64,000 nucleotides of DNA from the NCBI RefSeq assembly GCF_001757105.1, contig NZ_MDHN01000008.1:124001-188000 (forward strand), read 5' to 3'. Shown here one piece after another: positions 26,801 to 33,936 of the stretch; positions within the stretch are counted from its first letter, which is position 1, and each line of letters opens with the position of its first letter. The position numbers and the translations under genes are program-made. Under the pieces are notes generated by a model. That model saw nothing but the letters and a program-made list of their open reading frames with translations. It had not been told where the DNA came from and did no database searches. Origin of the DNA: Alteromonas confluentis. Lineage in GTDB: Bacteria > Pseudomonadota > Gammaproteobacteria > Enterobacterales > Alteromonadaceae.

Positions 26801-27191
26801 TAAGCTCTGCAAGACCACTAAGGTCGCCGCTGTCTTCGCTAAGGGGCGGCTTATCGAGATCCCGGAGCAAGGTGTTGGCCGTATGTTGTAAGGCGCTCAA
26901 CGCTTGTTGTTGGGTGACGGCGTCCTGCCGCGCTTGTTCTAATGCTTCGGTAAGTTCTTGCGAGCTCAGGCGGATACTGCGGTCGCGGATTTCCACATCC
27001 CGTTGCTGTTGTTGATAACTTCCATCAACCCGTTTTACAAAGGGGATCATGCCGTTAAGCAAGGTGAGAATAGCGGGAGGTAAGGTGTTGTCTTTTGCGT
27101 AACCGGCTAGCTCATCCAGCCAGAGTTGCGCTTCCTCAACGGTACCAAAGCCCATGGTTTTCTTTAGTTGCCTGAACAGTAACCTATGCAT
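23868..27191 (-). CDS. Hybrid sensor histidine kinase with degenerate receiver and Hpt-like tail
   Basis: A 1107-aa soluble kinase without membrane helices. An N-terminal helical region with coiled coil (to about 150) leads to two or more PAS domains (about 150-400; GYVGVFRNISERK closes the second), a HisKA domain with His421 (NMSHEIRTPLNAIIG) and an ATPase domain (NLVSNAVKFTHHG, GGTGLGMSITRH). The kinase core looks active. Beyond it lie a receiver-like domain, LIVDDDD near residue 800, where the acceptor Asp is Ser849 (DALIISNKLPDLPG) although the lysine (LSKP) is kept, and an Hpt-like segment where the acceptor His is Asp969 (ELDTLKQHASNIGA). It lies between a FIST gene and an HD-GYP regulator and overlaps both. 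Confidence 0.9.
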   Translation of the reverse strand: MHRLLFRQLKKTMGFGTVEEAQLWLDELAGYAKDNTLPPAILTLLNGMIPFVKRVDGSYQQQQRDVEIRDRSIRLSSQELTEALEQARQDAVTQQQALSALQHTANTLLRDLDKPPLSEDSGDLSGLAELMTQLSRERHEALREVEIQRQAIDQHAIIAVVDSNREILYANSKLCEISGFSEGELIGNRLDLLRSGYHREETYKSIWDTAGSGKVWHGEIHNHTKNGDVFWVSSTVVPVCDTTDKPVRYVVIMTDITHQKLLETRLSDSQRFYQSITDSIGEGIFSVDLIGHTRFLNPEASRLLGWTLEELQTRRFHDTIQFQSPQRAFIPVQQSPLLKTIKNGEIYFSEETYFTHKDGRIFPVSVTAVPLVDEYDTPRGYVGVFRNISERKNIEEAMRDAYAQAERANNAKGEFLANMSHEIRTPLNAIIGLTHLVLKTPLTVLQRDYLEKATHSANTLLSIISDILDYSKIEAGKTDLDIQPFCFNDLLEKVAVMFQDRAHSKGLLLLFDMHGDMSVPLLGDESRLMQIFNNLVSNAVKFTHHGEIVVSVKLETLPGNRIFTELRVSDTGIGLSEEQLQHLFDPFTQADASISRKYGGTGLGMSITRHLVELMHGSIAVDSETDKGSTFVIKLELLRAGNANIAPLPSLGAHQFLTICCLDDKLVAAVDYLNGTLATLAVPHAFCHTHQADSLPEQTTHLLILADNISAQSMAALSEAFKQRSLDYSRLRILTSGNQQDMRQLLAAHGLHQAVVMQLPFTQSSLHNFLSEHTGSGMNQAGYRSLEETAMIEHRLSGKRILIVDDDDISQTVLTQQLSASGIKPHSVKQGADCISLCKQEHFDALIISNKLPDLPGWEVADSLILGSGLTVPIICMSTEDPALITDLVHDSGMCALLSKPINYDELLTALDDFVSYPSVLPEDFTLPSKHDDFDLALLAFCQTYQHYGSHVSALVSAFHDDLPHAELDTLKQHASNIGASRLLTQFRKFSELTDSQDKLTGAAELARELDTTVKKAVASLTVMSPETTTTAPEQPISAELGKIIHLLEDYDANAGDALQQLYNNYQQSAHRWVLKQAIQKVSQYDFEAAGDLLRPLMTQPEMTSLQ

Positions 27192-28332
27192 CGGCAGTCA
27201 CTCCAAATAACGTGACTATCATGGTTTGATTGTGCAGTTTGCACGAGGTGTTAGGACTGAGCGGCGCAAATTCGCCGTTCGAGTAAAATCCGCATAGCGG
27301 CAACTGGTTTGCGAATGCACTGCTGAAGGCTTCCACTTCCTCTTCTACCTGATCGCCCATGACAACCTTTCTGGCCACACAGCTAACAATCAGCGCAAAG
27401 CCGGGTATCACCTCATCACCCAATTGCTTTTTAAACAGTGCAGCGGCATCTTCGGCGTCGCTGATTAAATCGTTCGCTGAGGCGTGGCTCAAGCGTAAGT
27501 ATGCGTCTTGCATTATTTTACCGCCCAGTACCAGGCTTCCTTCTGTCTCGTCGATACTGTATAGCGCTCGCAGCAATCCAGAGGTTTCGTCGTAGGAGTT
27601 CATCATCTCCAGCGGAAACAGCAGACCGGACACGGGTAACTGGCTCGCGTAATCGCCAAGGTATGTCTTGTAGATATCCAAGGCCGGTTTGCCGTCAAGT
27701 TCATAAAGAATATTGTTATCGCTGCGGGTAACCTGGCGAATAGGGCCGAAAGGTTGCCATCCCCGGATAATGGCTTGCTGAACGCGCAGCGTCGGCCCGT
27801 AAAAGCCCACAGCCACCACTTTGTCATCACTAATGCCGTGAGGCGTGAGCACGAAAGTTCGGGTGTAGCGGGCGTAATCGCCGGCCATTCCTCCGCACAC
27901 CAATACTTCATCACCCAGCACTTCATGGATGCCGTTAAACAGTCCGGTAGGCAGGAATTCTGTTCCCCGTGTGAGCAACATGACGGCGCGAAGGTTATCG
28001 CCATTTAACGCGGACCCTACTCGTTGCCCGCAGTCGTGGTAATGATTGTTGTCTACGCTATCTATAAAAACCCGTGTTATTCCGGCCCCCTGAAGATCTA
28101 TGACGGTAATGACAGCGGTACCCTCAAGGGCATCGGCACCGGCAATCTCACCACTGGCGCTACAGCCCACCACGGGAACGTGATGCTGTGAAAGTGCATT
28201 TAAGAAAGTCGAGTGTGAGAAAAAGGTCGGGCTGGCAAAAACAAGAATGATGTCGGCAGGCTGCGCGAGCAAGCTTTCGATGACATCGATATCGGTATCG
28301 ACACTATGAATAATCCGTTGAGTCACTTCCAT
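27184..28332 (-). CDS. FIST-domain sensory protein, NosP-like
   Basis: A 382-aa soluble protein with FIST-N (about 25-200; VVGCSASGEIAG is typical) and FIST-C (about 220-355, ending GFYSNGEFAPL). Its gene overlaps the hybrid kinase gene by eight bases. FIST proteins of this size beside PAS hybrid kinases and cyclic-di-GMP enzymes include NosP, a haem-based nitric oxide sensor that restrains its partner kinase; that is the best functional hypothesis. Other FIST proteins are proposed amino-acid sensors. No haem ligand can be asserted from this sequence alone. Confidence 0.85.
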   Translation of the reverse strand: MEVTQRIIHSVDTDIDVIESLLAQPADIILVFASPTFFSHSTFLNALSQHHVPVVGCSASGEIAGADALEGTAVITVIDLQGAGITRVFIDSVDNNHYHDCGQRVGSALNGDNLRAVMLLTRGTEFLPTGLFNGIHEVLGDEVLVCGGMAGDYARYTRTFVLTPHGISDDKVVAVGFYGPTLRVQQAIIRGWQPFGPIRQVTRSDNNILYELDGKPALDIYKTYLGDYASQLPVSGLLFPLEMMNSYDETSGLLRALYSIDETEGSLVLGGKIMQDAYLRLSHASANDLISDAEDAAALFKKQLGDEVIPGFALIVSCVARKVVMGDQVEEEVEAFSSAFANQLPLCGFYSNGEFAPLSPNTSCKLHNQTMIVTLFGVTADA

Positions 28333-28447
28333 GAAATAGCACCAGACTAAATGCGTTCGGGGTTACGCTTAAATTTAGTGTCAGAATCCGCTTTATGCCA
28401 TTAATTTTATTAAATATACGGCTATATTCTATCAGTTTGCGAACAGG

Positions 28448-28897
28448 TTAGCGGTGAACGCTGGGACGGAAGATCCGCAAAAAGAGGGCACCGCCGCAGG
28501 CGCCGGCAATGATCTGCAAAGCCAGGCCTAAAACAGAGCGGGTTCCAGCAATAAGATGAAACTGCAGAAGATGCTCCATGAGCAGTAACATAACTAACAT
28601 GGCAACACCGGTTGCCACAGGAACGAGGACTCGGCGAGCAGAAAACCTGGCGGTCATAAAGCCCGTTACCGAAAGAGAAACAAACAAAGCCGCAGCAATC
28701 AAGCTTCCGTAAATGGGCAGCAAGCCGACAATATCATGCAGCGTTGACGATGCTAACGTTGATAAATCGATGCTCACGCCCAGCTCTGCCAACGACAGCA
28801 GTACCATCTGAGTGTGAGATACACTGGCGAGAATGTAGGTTACCAGCCAGGCAGGAATGAATGCCCGGGTAAATGAGGTTGCGGTAGCTAAAGGCAT
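28448..28897 (-). CDS. Small integral membrane protein of unknown function
   Basis: A 149-aa hydrophobic protein with about four membrane helices (for example LLPIYGSLIAAALFVSLSV and the Gly-rich C-terminal helix ALQIIAGACGGALFLRIF). No family was recognised. The start at 28897 gives a compact N-terminus (MPLATATSF); an in-frame ATG at 28957 would add 20 polar residues, and neither has a good ribosome site. It diverges from the sugar dehydrogenase gene. Confidence 0.6.
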   Translation of the reverse strand: MPLATATSFTRAFIPAWLVTYILASVSHTQMVLLSLAELGVSIDLSTLASSTLHDIVGLLPIYGSLIAAALFVSLSVTGFMTARFSARRVLVPVATGVAMLVMLLLMEHLLQFHLIAGTRSVLGLALQIIAGACGGALFLRIFRPSVHR

Positions 28898-28996
28898 GCG
28901 TTGATTCGTTGTGTGTTTCACGTCATAGTGCTGCTTTTCTGGTCGGCATCTTTTCACGACAGCGCGTAGATCTCAAGAAGGAGTTGAATACACATC

Positions 28997-30094
28997 ATGA
29001 CATTCCGGGCATTTCACCGTTTATTATTGCTTTTGGGGGTACTGGTTTCGTTTGCATCGACGGCACAATCTAACACCTATCAAGCAAAGAAAATGTCAGT
29101 GTGGTCACTTAATCAGCCGTGGGCGCTAACGCAACTACCCGACAACAATTGGTTAGTGACAGAACGTGATGGCCAGGTAGTGATAACGGGGGGCGTAGAA
29201 AGCCTTGTTCGCATACCGTTGGCGCTGCCAGACCTGTATGTTGCCGGGCAGGGCGGATTACTGGATTTGGCGCTGTTTGCTGATTTTGCCGTATCCGGAA
29301 AAGTAATGCTGACTTTCTCCCAAGGCACCGAAGAGGCTAATCATCTGGCGGTGGCTACCGCCGTGTTTAACGGCGAAAGCTTTTCCGACATTTCCGTTAT
29401 TCTTACCGTTTCACCAGACAAAGACACGCCGGTTCACTATGGCGGTAGATTGGCATTATTGCCAGATGGCACCTGGCTGGTAACAACGGGTGACGGTTTT
29501 GATTACCGTGAAGAGGCGCAGCGGCTGAACAGTATGCTGGGTAAAACCCTGCGTTTTAACGCCGACGGTTCAGCACCTGAAGACAACCCGTTTGCTGAGC
29601 AGGCACCTTATGTCTTTACCTACGGGCACCGGAACCCGCAAGGTCTGGTTGTAGATGCCGCAAGTGGCGCTATTTATGAACACGAGCATGGCCCTGACGG
29701 TGGTGACGAAATCAATCTTCTGACACCGGGCAATAACTATGGGTGGCCGGTGGCGACTTTCGGCACGGATTACTCCGGAGCACAAATATCGCCATTCACC
29801 CGTTATGCAAATATGCAGTCGCCCCAAGTAAACTGGACGCCGTCTGTTGCCCCTTCTGCAATGGCGATTTATCGTGGCCAAATGTTCCCGGAACTTAACG
29901 GACAATTGCTGGTAACAACCTTAAAAGCACAACAATTGTTGGCGGTAGATCTTTCAGCTACGCCTGTTCAGCAAACCGCCCCGTTTGCTACCATAAATCA
30001 ACGTTTGCGCGATGTGGCGATAGGTCAAGACGGGGCAATTTATGTGCTCACAGATGGCAAGGAAGCGAATATTTTGCGTATTGCGCCGCGTTAG
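28997..30094 (+). CDS. PQQ-dependent aldose sugar dehydrogenase family protein (YliI-like)
   Basis: A 365-aa secreted protein with a signal peptide (cleavage near residue 23, SFASTAQ) and a six-bladed propeller of the glucose/sorbosone dehydrogenase family. Family segments seen are WALTQLPDNNWLVTERDG, TYGHRNPQGLVV and DGGDEINLLTPGNNYGWP. E. coli YliI (371 aa) oxidises aldoses with PQQ in the periplasm. No PQQ biosynthesis genes are nearby. AAGGAG lies 13 bases before the ATG, rather distant. Confidence 0.88.
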   Translation: MTFRAFHRLLLLLGVLVSFASTAQSNTYQAKKMSVWSLNQPWALTQLPDNNWLVTERDGQVVITGGVESLVRIPLALPDLYVAGQGGLLDLALFADFAVSGKVMLTFSQGTEEANHLAVATAVFNGESFSDISVILTVSPDKDTPVHYGGRLALLPDGTWLVTTGDGFDYREEAQRLNSMLGKTLRFNADGSAPEDNPFAEQAPYVFTYGHRNPQGLVVDAASGAIYEHEHGPDGGDEINLLTPGNNYGWPVATFGTDYSGAQISPFTRYANMQSPQVNWTPSVAPSAMAIYRGQMFPELNGQLLVTTLKAQQLLAVDLSATPVQQTAPFATINQRLRDVAIGQDGAIYVLTDGKEANILRIAPR

Positions 30095-30182
30095 CAAAAT
30101 ACACCTTGATTGCCCAACCCGAGATCGTCCGCGGTTGCCTTTCCGGCACTGGCGAAGTGGAAGTTTACCCTATTGATCATTC

Positions 30183-30197
30183 CAACATTGAATGTTG
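30183..30197. repeat. Short perfect palindrome CAACATT-G-AATGTTG
   Basis: A 7-bp inverted repeat around a single base between the sugar dehydrogenase and DUF192 genes. It is too tight for an RNA hairpin, so an operator-like site is more plausible. Confidence 0.35.
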
Positions 30198-30223
30198 CCT
30201 GACATGCCGTATAAACTAGCAGG

Positions 30224-30250
30224 CCGGACACCTCAGGGGCCCGGTTTTTT
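30224..30250 (+). terminator. Probable terminator upstream of DUF192 gene
   Basis: CCGG (30224-30227) and CCGG (30241-30244) enclose an imperfectly paired GC-rich stem, followed by TTTTTT. Confidence 0.55.
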
Positions 30251-30291
30251 ATGCGTATTTTTCTACCCCACGTTTTCACAAGGAAGACAGA

Positions 30292-30738
30292 ATGAAACCA
30301 TTAATGGTTCTGCGAAATCTGATGCTGGTGTCTTGTCTGGCGCTGGCTGCTTGTCAGAGTGCTGCCGACGAGCCCGTTACCTTCGAACAGGCAACCATTG
30401 TTGCTGGTGGTAAAAGCCTAAGCGTTGAATATGCCAAAACGTTTGAGCAACGGGCGCAGGGATTAATGTTCCGCAAATCACTGTGTGATGATTGTGGTAT
30501 GTTGTTCCGCTTTAACCCGGCACGTATGGCCAGCATGTGGATGAAAAATACGTTTGTACCTCTGGATGTAGCATTTATCGACGGGAACGGCGTAATTACC
30601 GATATAAAACCGCTGGAGCCACATGACTTAACGTCTGTGGGATCGTCAAAAGCGGTAGAATTTGCGCTGGAAATGAATCAAGGGTGGTTTGCTGCGAATA
30701 ACATCAGCGTAGGCGACCAAATCAAAATCAATTACTAA
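30292..30738 (+). CDS. DUF192 family lipoprotein
   Basis: A 148-aa protein with a lipoprotein signal (LALAAC, Cys21) and a DUF192 domain: QRAQGLMFRKSL, CGMLFRFNPARMASMWMKNT and PLDVAFIDGNGVI. DUF192 proteins are small beta-rich envelope proteins without a proven activity. It precedes lysC by 35 bases, separated by a short hairpin, and may be co-transcribed with it. Confidence 0.85.
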   Translation: MKPLMVLRNLMLVSCLALAACQSAADEPVTFEQATIVAGGKSLSVEYAKTFEQRAQGLMFRKSLCDDCGMLFRFNPARMASMWMKNTFVPLDVAFIDGNGVITDIKPLEPHDLTSVGSSKAVEFALEMNQGWFAANNISVGDQIKINY

Positions 30739-30756
30739 ACCAACCAGTCGTTGGTT
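30738..30756 (+). other. Hairpin between DUF192 gene and lysC
   Basis: AACCAAC / GTTGGTT with a 5-base loop, starting in the stop codon of the DUF192 gene. No U-run follows (AAAG), so termination is unlikely. Confidence 0.45.
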
Positions 30757-30773
30757 AAAGCTCGGAGAAAATC

Positions 30774-32123
30774 GTGTCGAATTCTCTTAATATCGCCAAG
30801 TTTGGCGGTACCAGTGTAGCCACTTATCTGGCTATGAAAAATTGTGCTCGCATTGTGGCGGGTAATCAGGCAACCCGTATTGTTGTTGTAAGTGCGCAGG
30901 CCGGTGTGACTAATCACCTGGTAAGTATTGCGCATACGCCGCTAACCAGCGAGCAAATTAAGGACACTTGTCAGGCGATCATAGATATTGAAATGGCCGT
31001 GCTGAACGAAATTAAAGATAAGGCCAGCGTAGCTGACAAACTGGAAGATTTGTTCGAAGAGTTACGTGGTCTGGCAAATCATGAAGAAATTCTTCATCGT
31101 GACGACCTCAAAGACCAACTGCAGTCTATGGGCGAACGCATGTCGTCGCTGCTGTTCAGTGCAGTATTGGCAGAAGAAGGTGTAGACACCTTAAACTTCG
31201 ACGTACGTAAAGTGCTGCGTACCGACAGCGAGTTTGGTGAAGCTGCACCACAGGTAGATGCCATTGGCGAGCTTTCAGAACAATTGTTACGCCCTGAAAT
31301 TAGTAACGCCATCGTGGTTACCCAAGGTTTCGTGGGTGCCAATGAAGAAGGAAAAACCACGACGTTAGGTCGCGGTGGTTCTGACTTCACGGCGGCACTG
31401 CTGGCAGAAGCTTTGAATGCCGATAGCTGCGAGATCTGGACTGACGTTACGGGTGTTTACACCACAGACCCGCGCATTGTACCTGCTGCTTATCCGTTAC
31501 CGGAGCTGAGCTTCGAAGAAGCCGCGGAAATGGCCACGTTCGGTGCCAAAGTACTGCACCCGGCCACCATGGAACCAGCACTGCGTAAAGACATTAAAGT
31601 GTTTGTAGGCTCCAGCAAAGAGCCAGAAAAAGGCGGTACCTGGATCATGCGCGACTGCGACAATGAGCCACCACACCGCGCGATTACCCGCCGTAAAGAG
31701 CAGGTTATGGTAACCGTGAAAACACCGAAGATGATGTACGCACAAGGCTTCCTGCAACAAGTATTTGGTATTATTGCCAAGCACAAGCTCAGTGTTGATT
31801 TGGTCACCACGTCTGAAATTTCAGTATCGTTCACACTGGATAATCCGGCGAACTCTGTGGCACAGCGTTTGAACAAAGAAACCATTGCCGAGCTGGAAAC
31901 CATCTGTGATGTGAAAGTGGAGAAAGGCTTCGATCTCATCACGGTTGTGGGTAACAACATGCAAACCGCAAAAGGGGTGGCAAGCCGTATTCTTGGTGCG
32001 GTGGACGACTTCAACCTGCGCATGATTTGTTTCGGTGCAAACCCGCACAATCTGTCCTTCCTGGTAAGCGAAGAAGACAGTTCTGCCATTGTGCAGCATC
32101 TGCATAAAGAGCTGTTCGAGTAA
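30774..32123 (+). CDS. lysC: Aspartate kinase, LysC type
   Basis: A 449-aa aspartokinase, the same length as E. coli lysine-sensitive LysC. It phosphorylates aspartate in the first step of lysine, threonine and methionine synthesis. The kinase N-terminus IAKFGGTSVA, the LGRGGSDFTAALLAEAL loop and two C-terminal ACT domains (GFLQQVFGIIAKHKLSVDLV) are present. It starts at GTG: GGAG lies six bases upstream and no ATG fits. No lysine riboswitch precedes it; the 35-base gap to the DUF192 gene is too short. Feedback inhibition via the ACT domains is expected. Confidence 0.95.
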   Translation: MSNSLNIAKFGGTSVATYLAMKNCARIVAGNQATRIVVVSAQAGVTNHLVSIAHTPLTSEQIKDTCQAIIDIEMAVLNEIKDKASVADKLEDLFEELRGLANHEEILHRDDLKDQLQSMGERMSSLLFSAVLAEEGVDTLNFDVRKVLRTDSEFGEAAPQVDAIGELSEQLLRPEISNAIVVTQGFVGANEEGKTTTLGRGGSDFTAALLAEALNADSCEIWTDVTGVYTTDPRIVPAAYPLPELSFEEAAEMATFGAKVLHPATMEPALRKDIKVFVGSSKEPEKGGTWIMRDCDNEPPHRAITRRKEQVMVTVKTPKMMYAQGFLQQVFGIIAKHKLSVDLVTTSEISVSFTLDNPANSVAQRLNKETIAELETICDVKVEKGFDLITVVGNNMQTAKGVASRILGAVDDFNLRMICFGANPHNLSFLVSEEDSSAIVQHLHKELFE

Positions 32124-32132
32124 GAACAATTA

Positions 32133-32158
32133 ACGGGTAGCCTTGGCTACCCGTTTTT
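32133..32158 (+). terminator. Intrinsic terminator after lysC
   Basis: ACGGGTAGC / GCTACCCGT stem with a 4-base loop and five T. It ends only eight bases before the start codon of the AraC-type gene. Confidence 0.92.
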
Positions 32159-32165
32159 ATTTCCT

Positions 32166-32873
32166 ATGTCAGATTCCCTCTCCATTCGTTCTTACAGCAA
32201 ACAAAAAGTGGGTCACACCCACGACTTTCATCAGTTGGTGCTACCGCTGCGTGGTGTCATAAACATTGATCTGGCGGGGTTCAGCGGTAAAGTGGCGCCG
32301 GGAGAATGTGTGGTGATCCAGGCCGGTGAGTTACATCATTTCACGTCAGAAACTGAAGCGCGTTTTGTGGTGGCAGACATGTTTTCGCTGCCGGAAAATC
32401 TTTGTGCAGCGTCATGGCTGGTATTTACCATCAGTCAGCCGCTTAATCGCTATTTACAGTTTATCGAGACCCAACTTGAATATCAGGTAGACTCGTCATT
32501 AGAAAAGCTCACCTTCGATACCTTCACCAGTTTATTGGCGGCACAGCGAGTAGCGCAAACCCGTGATCGGCGGATCAGTGCTGTGGTCAGTTTTATCGAT
32601 GACAATATTGGCAGTGAGTTGGATATTGGCACGCTGGCTCGCATCGCCTGTTTAAGCGCAACCCAGTTTAAGAAGCTATTCAGAGAACAAATGGGCGTTT
32701 CCGCCGGACATCATGTAACCGCCATGCGCATGGAAAAAGCCAGGGCACTGCTGATCCACACAGATTTGCCCGTTCAACGGGTAGCAGAAACGGTAGGCTA
32801 CCACGACTTATCTGCATTCAGCCGCCGCTTCTCAGCCCATTTCGGATTACCGCCTTCGAAGCTGTTTAGCTGA
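32166..32873 (+). CDS. AraC-family transcription regulator with N-terminal cupin
   Basis: A 235-aa regulator. The N-terminal cupin (about 10-85; GHTHDFHQLVLPLRG) binds a ligand, and the C-terminal AraC domain (about 135-233) has two helix-turn-helix motifs, LARIACLSATQFKKLFREQM and VAETVGYHDLSAFSRRFSAH. No Shine-Dalgarno precedes the ATG and the lysC terminator sits directly upstream. It is followed after 124 bases by an EamA transporter gene, a common regulator-exporter pairing, so control of that gene is likely. Confidence 0.9.
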   Translation: MSDSLSIRSYSKQKVGHTHDFHQLVLPLRGVINIDLAGFSGKVAPGECVVIQAGELHHFTSETEARFVVADMFSLPENLCAASWLVFTISQPLNRYLQFIETQLEYQVDSSLEKLTFDTFTSLLAAQRVAQTRDRRISAVVSFIDDNIGSELDIGTLARIACLSATQFKKLFREQMGVSAGHHVTAMRMEKARALLIHTDLPVQRVAETVGYHDLSAFSRRFSAHFGLPPSKLFS

Positions 32874-32997
32874 AAGTACTTTTAGAATTGTTGCAAATAA
32901 GTGCGTCTTTTTAACCTTAGAAAGCGTCTTATTAGCAAAGATGTTGATTCGCGATAGCGATACTATGTTAACTCTTTAAAGGGATTCAGGAATTATC

Positions 32998-33936
32998 GTG
33001 ACTAATCAGCATAATCATGCGCTTGGACTTTTCGCCATTATCATCGCCAGTTTTATGTGGGGCACAACAGGCACGGCGGCCAGCTTTGCACCCGACGTGA
33101 GCCCGTTAGCCATAGGCGCAATCGCCACCGGCGGAGGCGGTTTGCTCATGTGCCTAAAAGCTTTGCCTCAATTGCTGAAGCAACGACACATACTTCTCCA
33201 ATATAGCAAAATTGTTCTACTGGGGAGCCTGAGTGTTGCCATTTATCCGCTGGCATTTTATTCCTCCATGCATTTGGCCGGTGTGGCAATTGGCACCGTG
33301 GTTTCTATTGCCAGTGCGCCCTGTTTTGCGGTTTTACTTGAGTGGGTACTAAACCGTAAACCCATAACGGCAAAATGGATTGTCAGCTTTATTCTGGGGG
33401 CAACAGGTATTCTGCTGCTGGCAATGGGTAAACCTGAAAGTGCCGAGCTTGCTGCAACCGCTGAGCAGCGAGAGTGGGGCATTGTTTTAGGACTTATCGC
33501 GGGCCTCACATACGCCGCCTATTCCTGGGCGGGCAGAGCCCTTATTACCCGCGGCGCGTCATCTGGGGTATCCATGGCAAGTCAATTTGGTGTGTCAGCC
33601 TGTTTATTGCTGCCTTCGCTGTTATTTACCGGTGACAACGTATTCGCGTCTGCTAACAATGTTTCGGTAGCTTTGTATATGGCAATACTACCTATCTTCG
33701 TCGGCTATCTGCTATTTGGTTTTGGGCTGAAATCGGTTGATGCCAGCACAGCAACACTGATTACACTGCTCGAACCTGTGGTTGCCACTATTCTTGCCGT
33801 ACTTGTTCTCAATGAACGCTTTTCGCTATTGGGTTGGGGCGGAATTGTGTTAATTGCGGCCTGCATTGCCGTACAAATAGTCAATCGGCCACCGGCTTTA
33901 TTCCGTCGCCGATACGCTTTCAGGAATGTTCGCTGA
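32998..33936 (+). CDS. EamA-family (DMT) transporter
   Basis: A 312-aa inner-membrane protein with about ten helices in two EamA repeats (SFMWGTTGTAASFAPDVSPL in the first; LLEPVVATILAVLVLNERFS in the second). This superfamily exports metabolites such as amino acids. The start is GTG, with AGGA six bases upstream. Its last 39 bases overlap the convergent GGDEF gene. The adjacent AraC-type regulator probably controls it; the substrate is unknown. Confidence 0.88.
   Translation: MTNQHNHALGLFAIIIASFMWGTTGTAASFAPDVSPLAIGAIATGGGGLLMCLKALPQLLKQRHILLQYSKIVLLGSLSVAIYPLAFYSSMHLAGVAIGTVVSIASAPCFAVLLEWVLNRKPITAKWIVSFILGATGILLLAMGKPESAELAATAEQREWGIVLGLIAGLTYAAYSWAGRALITRGASSGVSMASQFGVSACLLLPSLLFTGDNVFASANNVSVALYMAILPIFVGYLLFGFGLKSVDASTATLITLLEPVVATILAVLVLNERFSLLGWGGIVLIAACIAVQIVNRPPALFRRRYAFRNVR

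Noticed and set aside
30739..30773. Search for a lysine riboswitch before lysC
   Set aside because: Only 35 bases separate lysC from the upstream gene, and they hold just a 7-bp hairpin; there is no room for the riboswitch.
31490..32089. Antisense frame of about 200 codons inside lysC
   Set aside because: Complement of a conserved enzyme gene, without start signals; a shadow.
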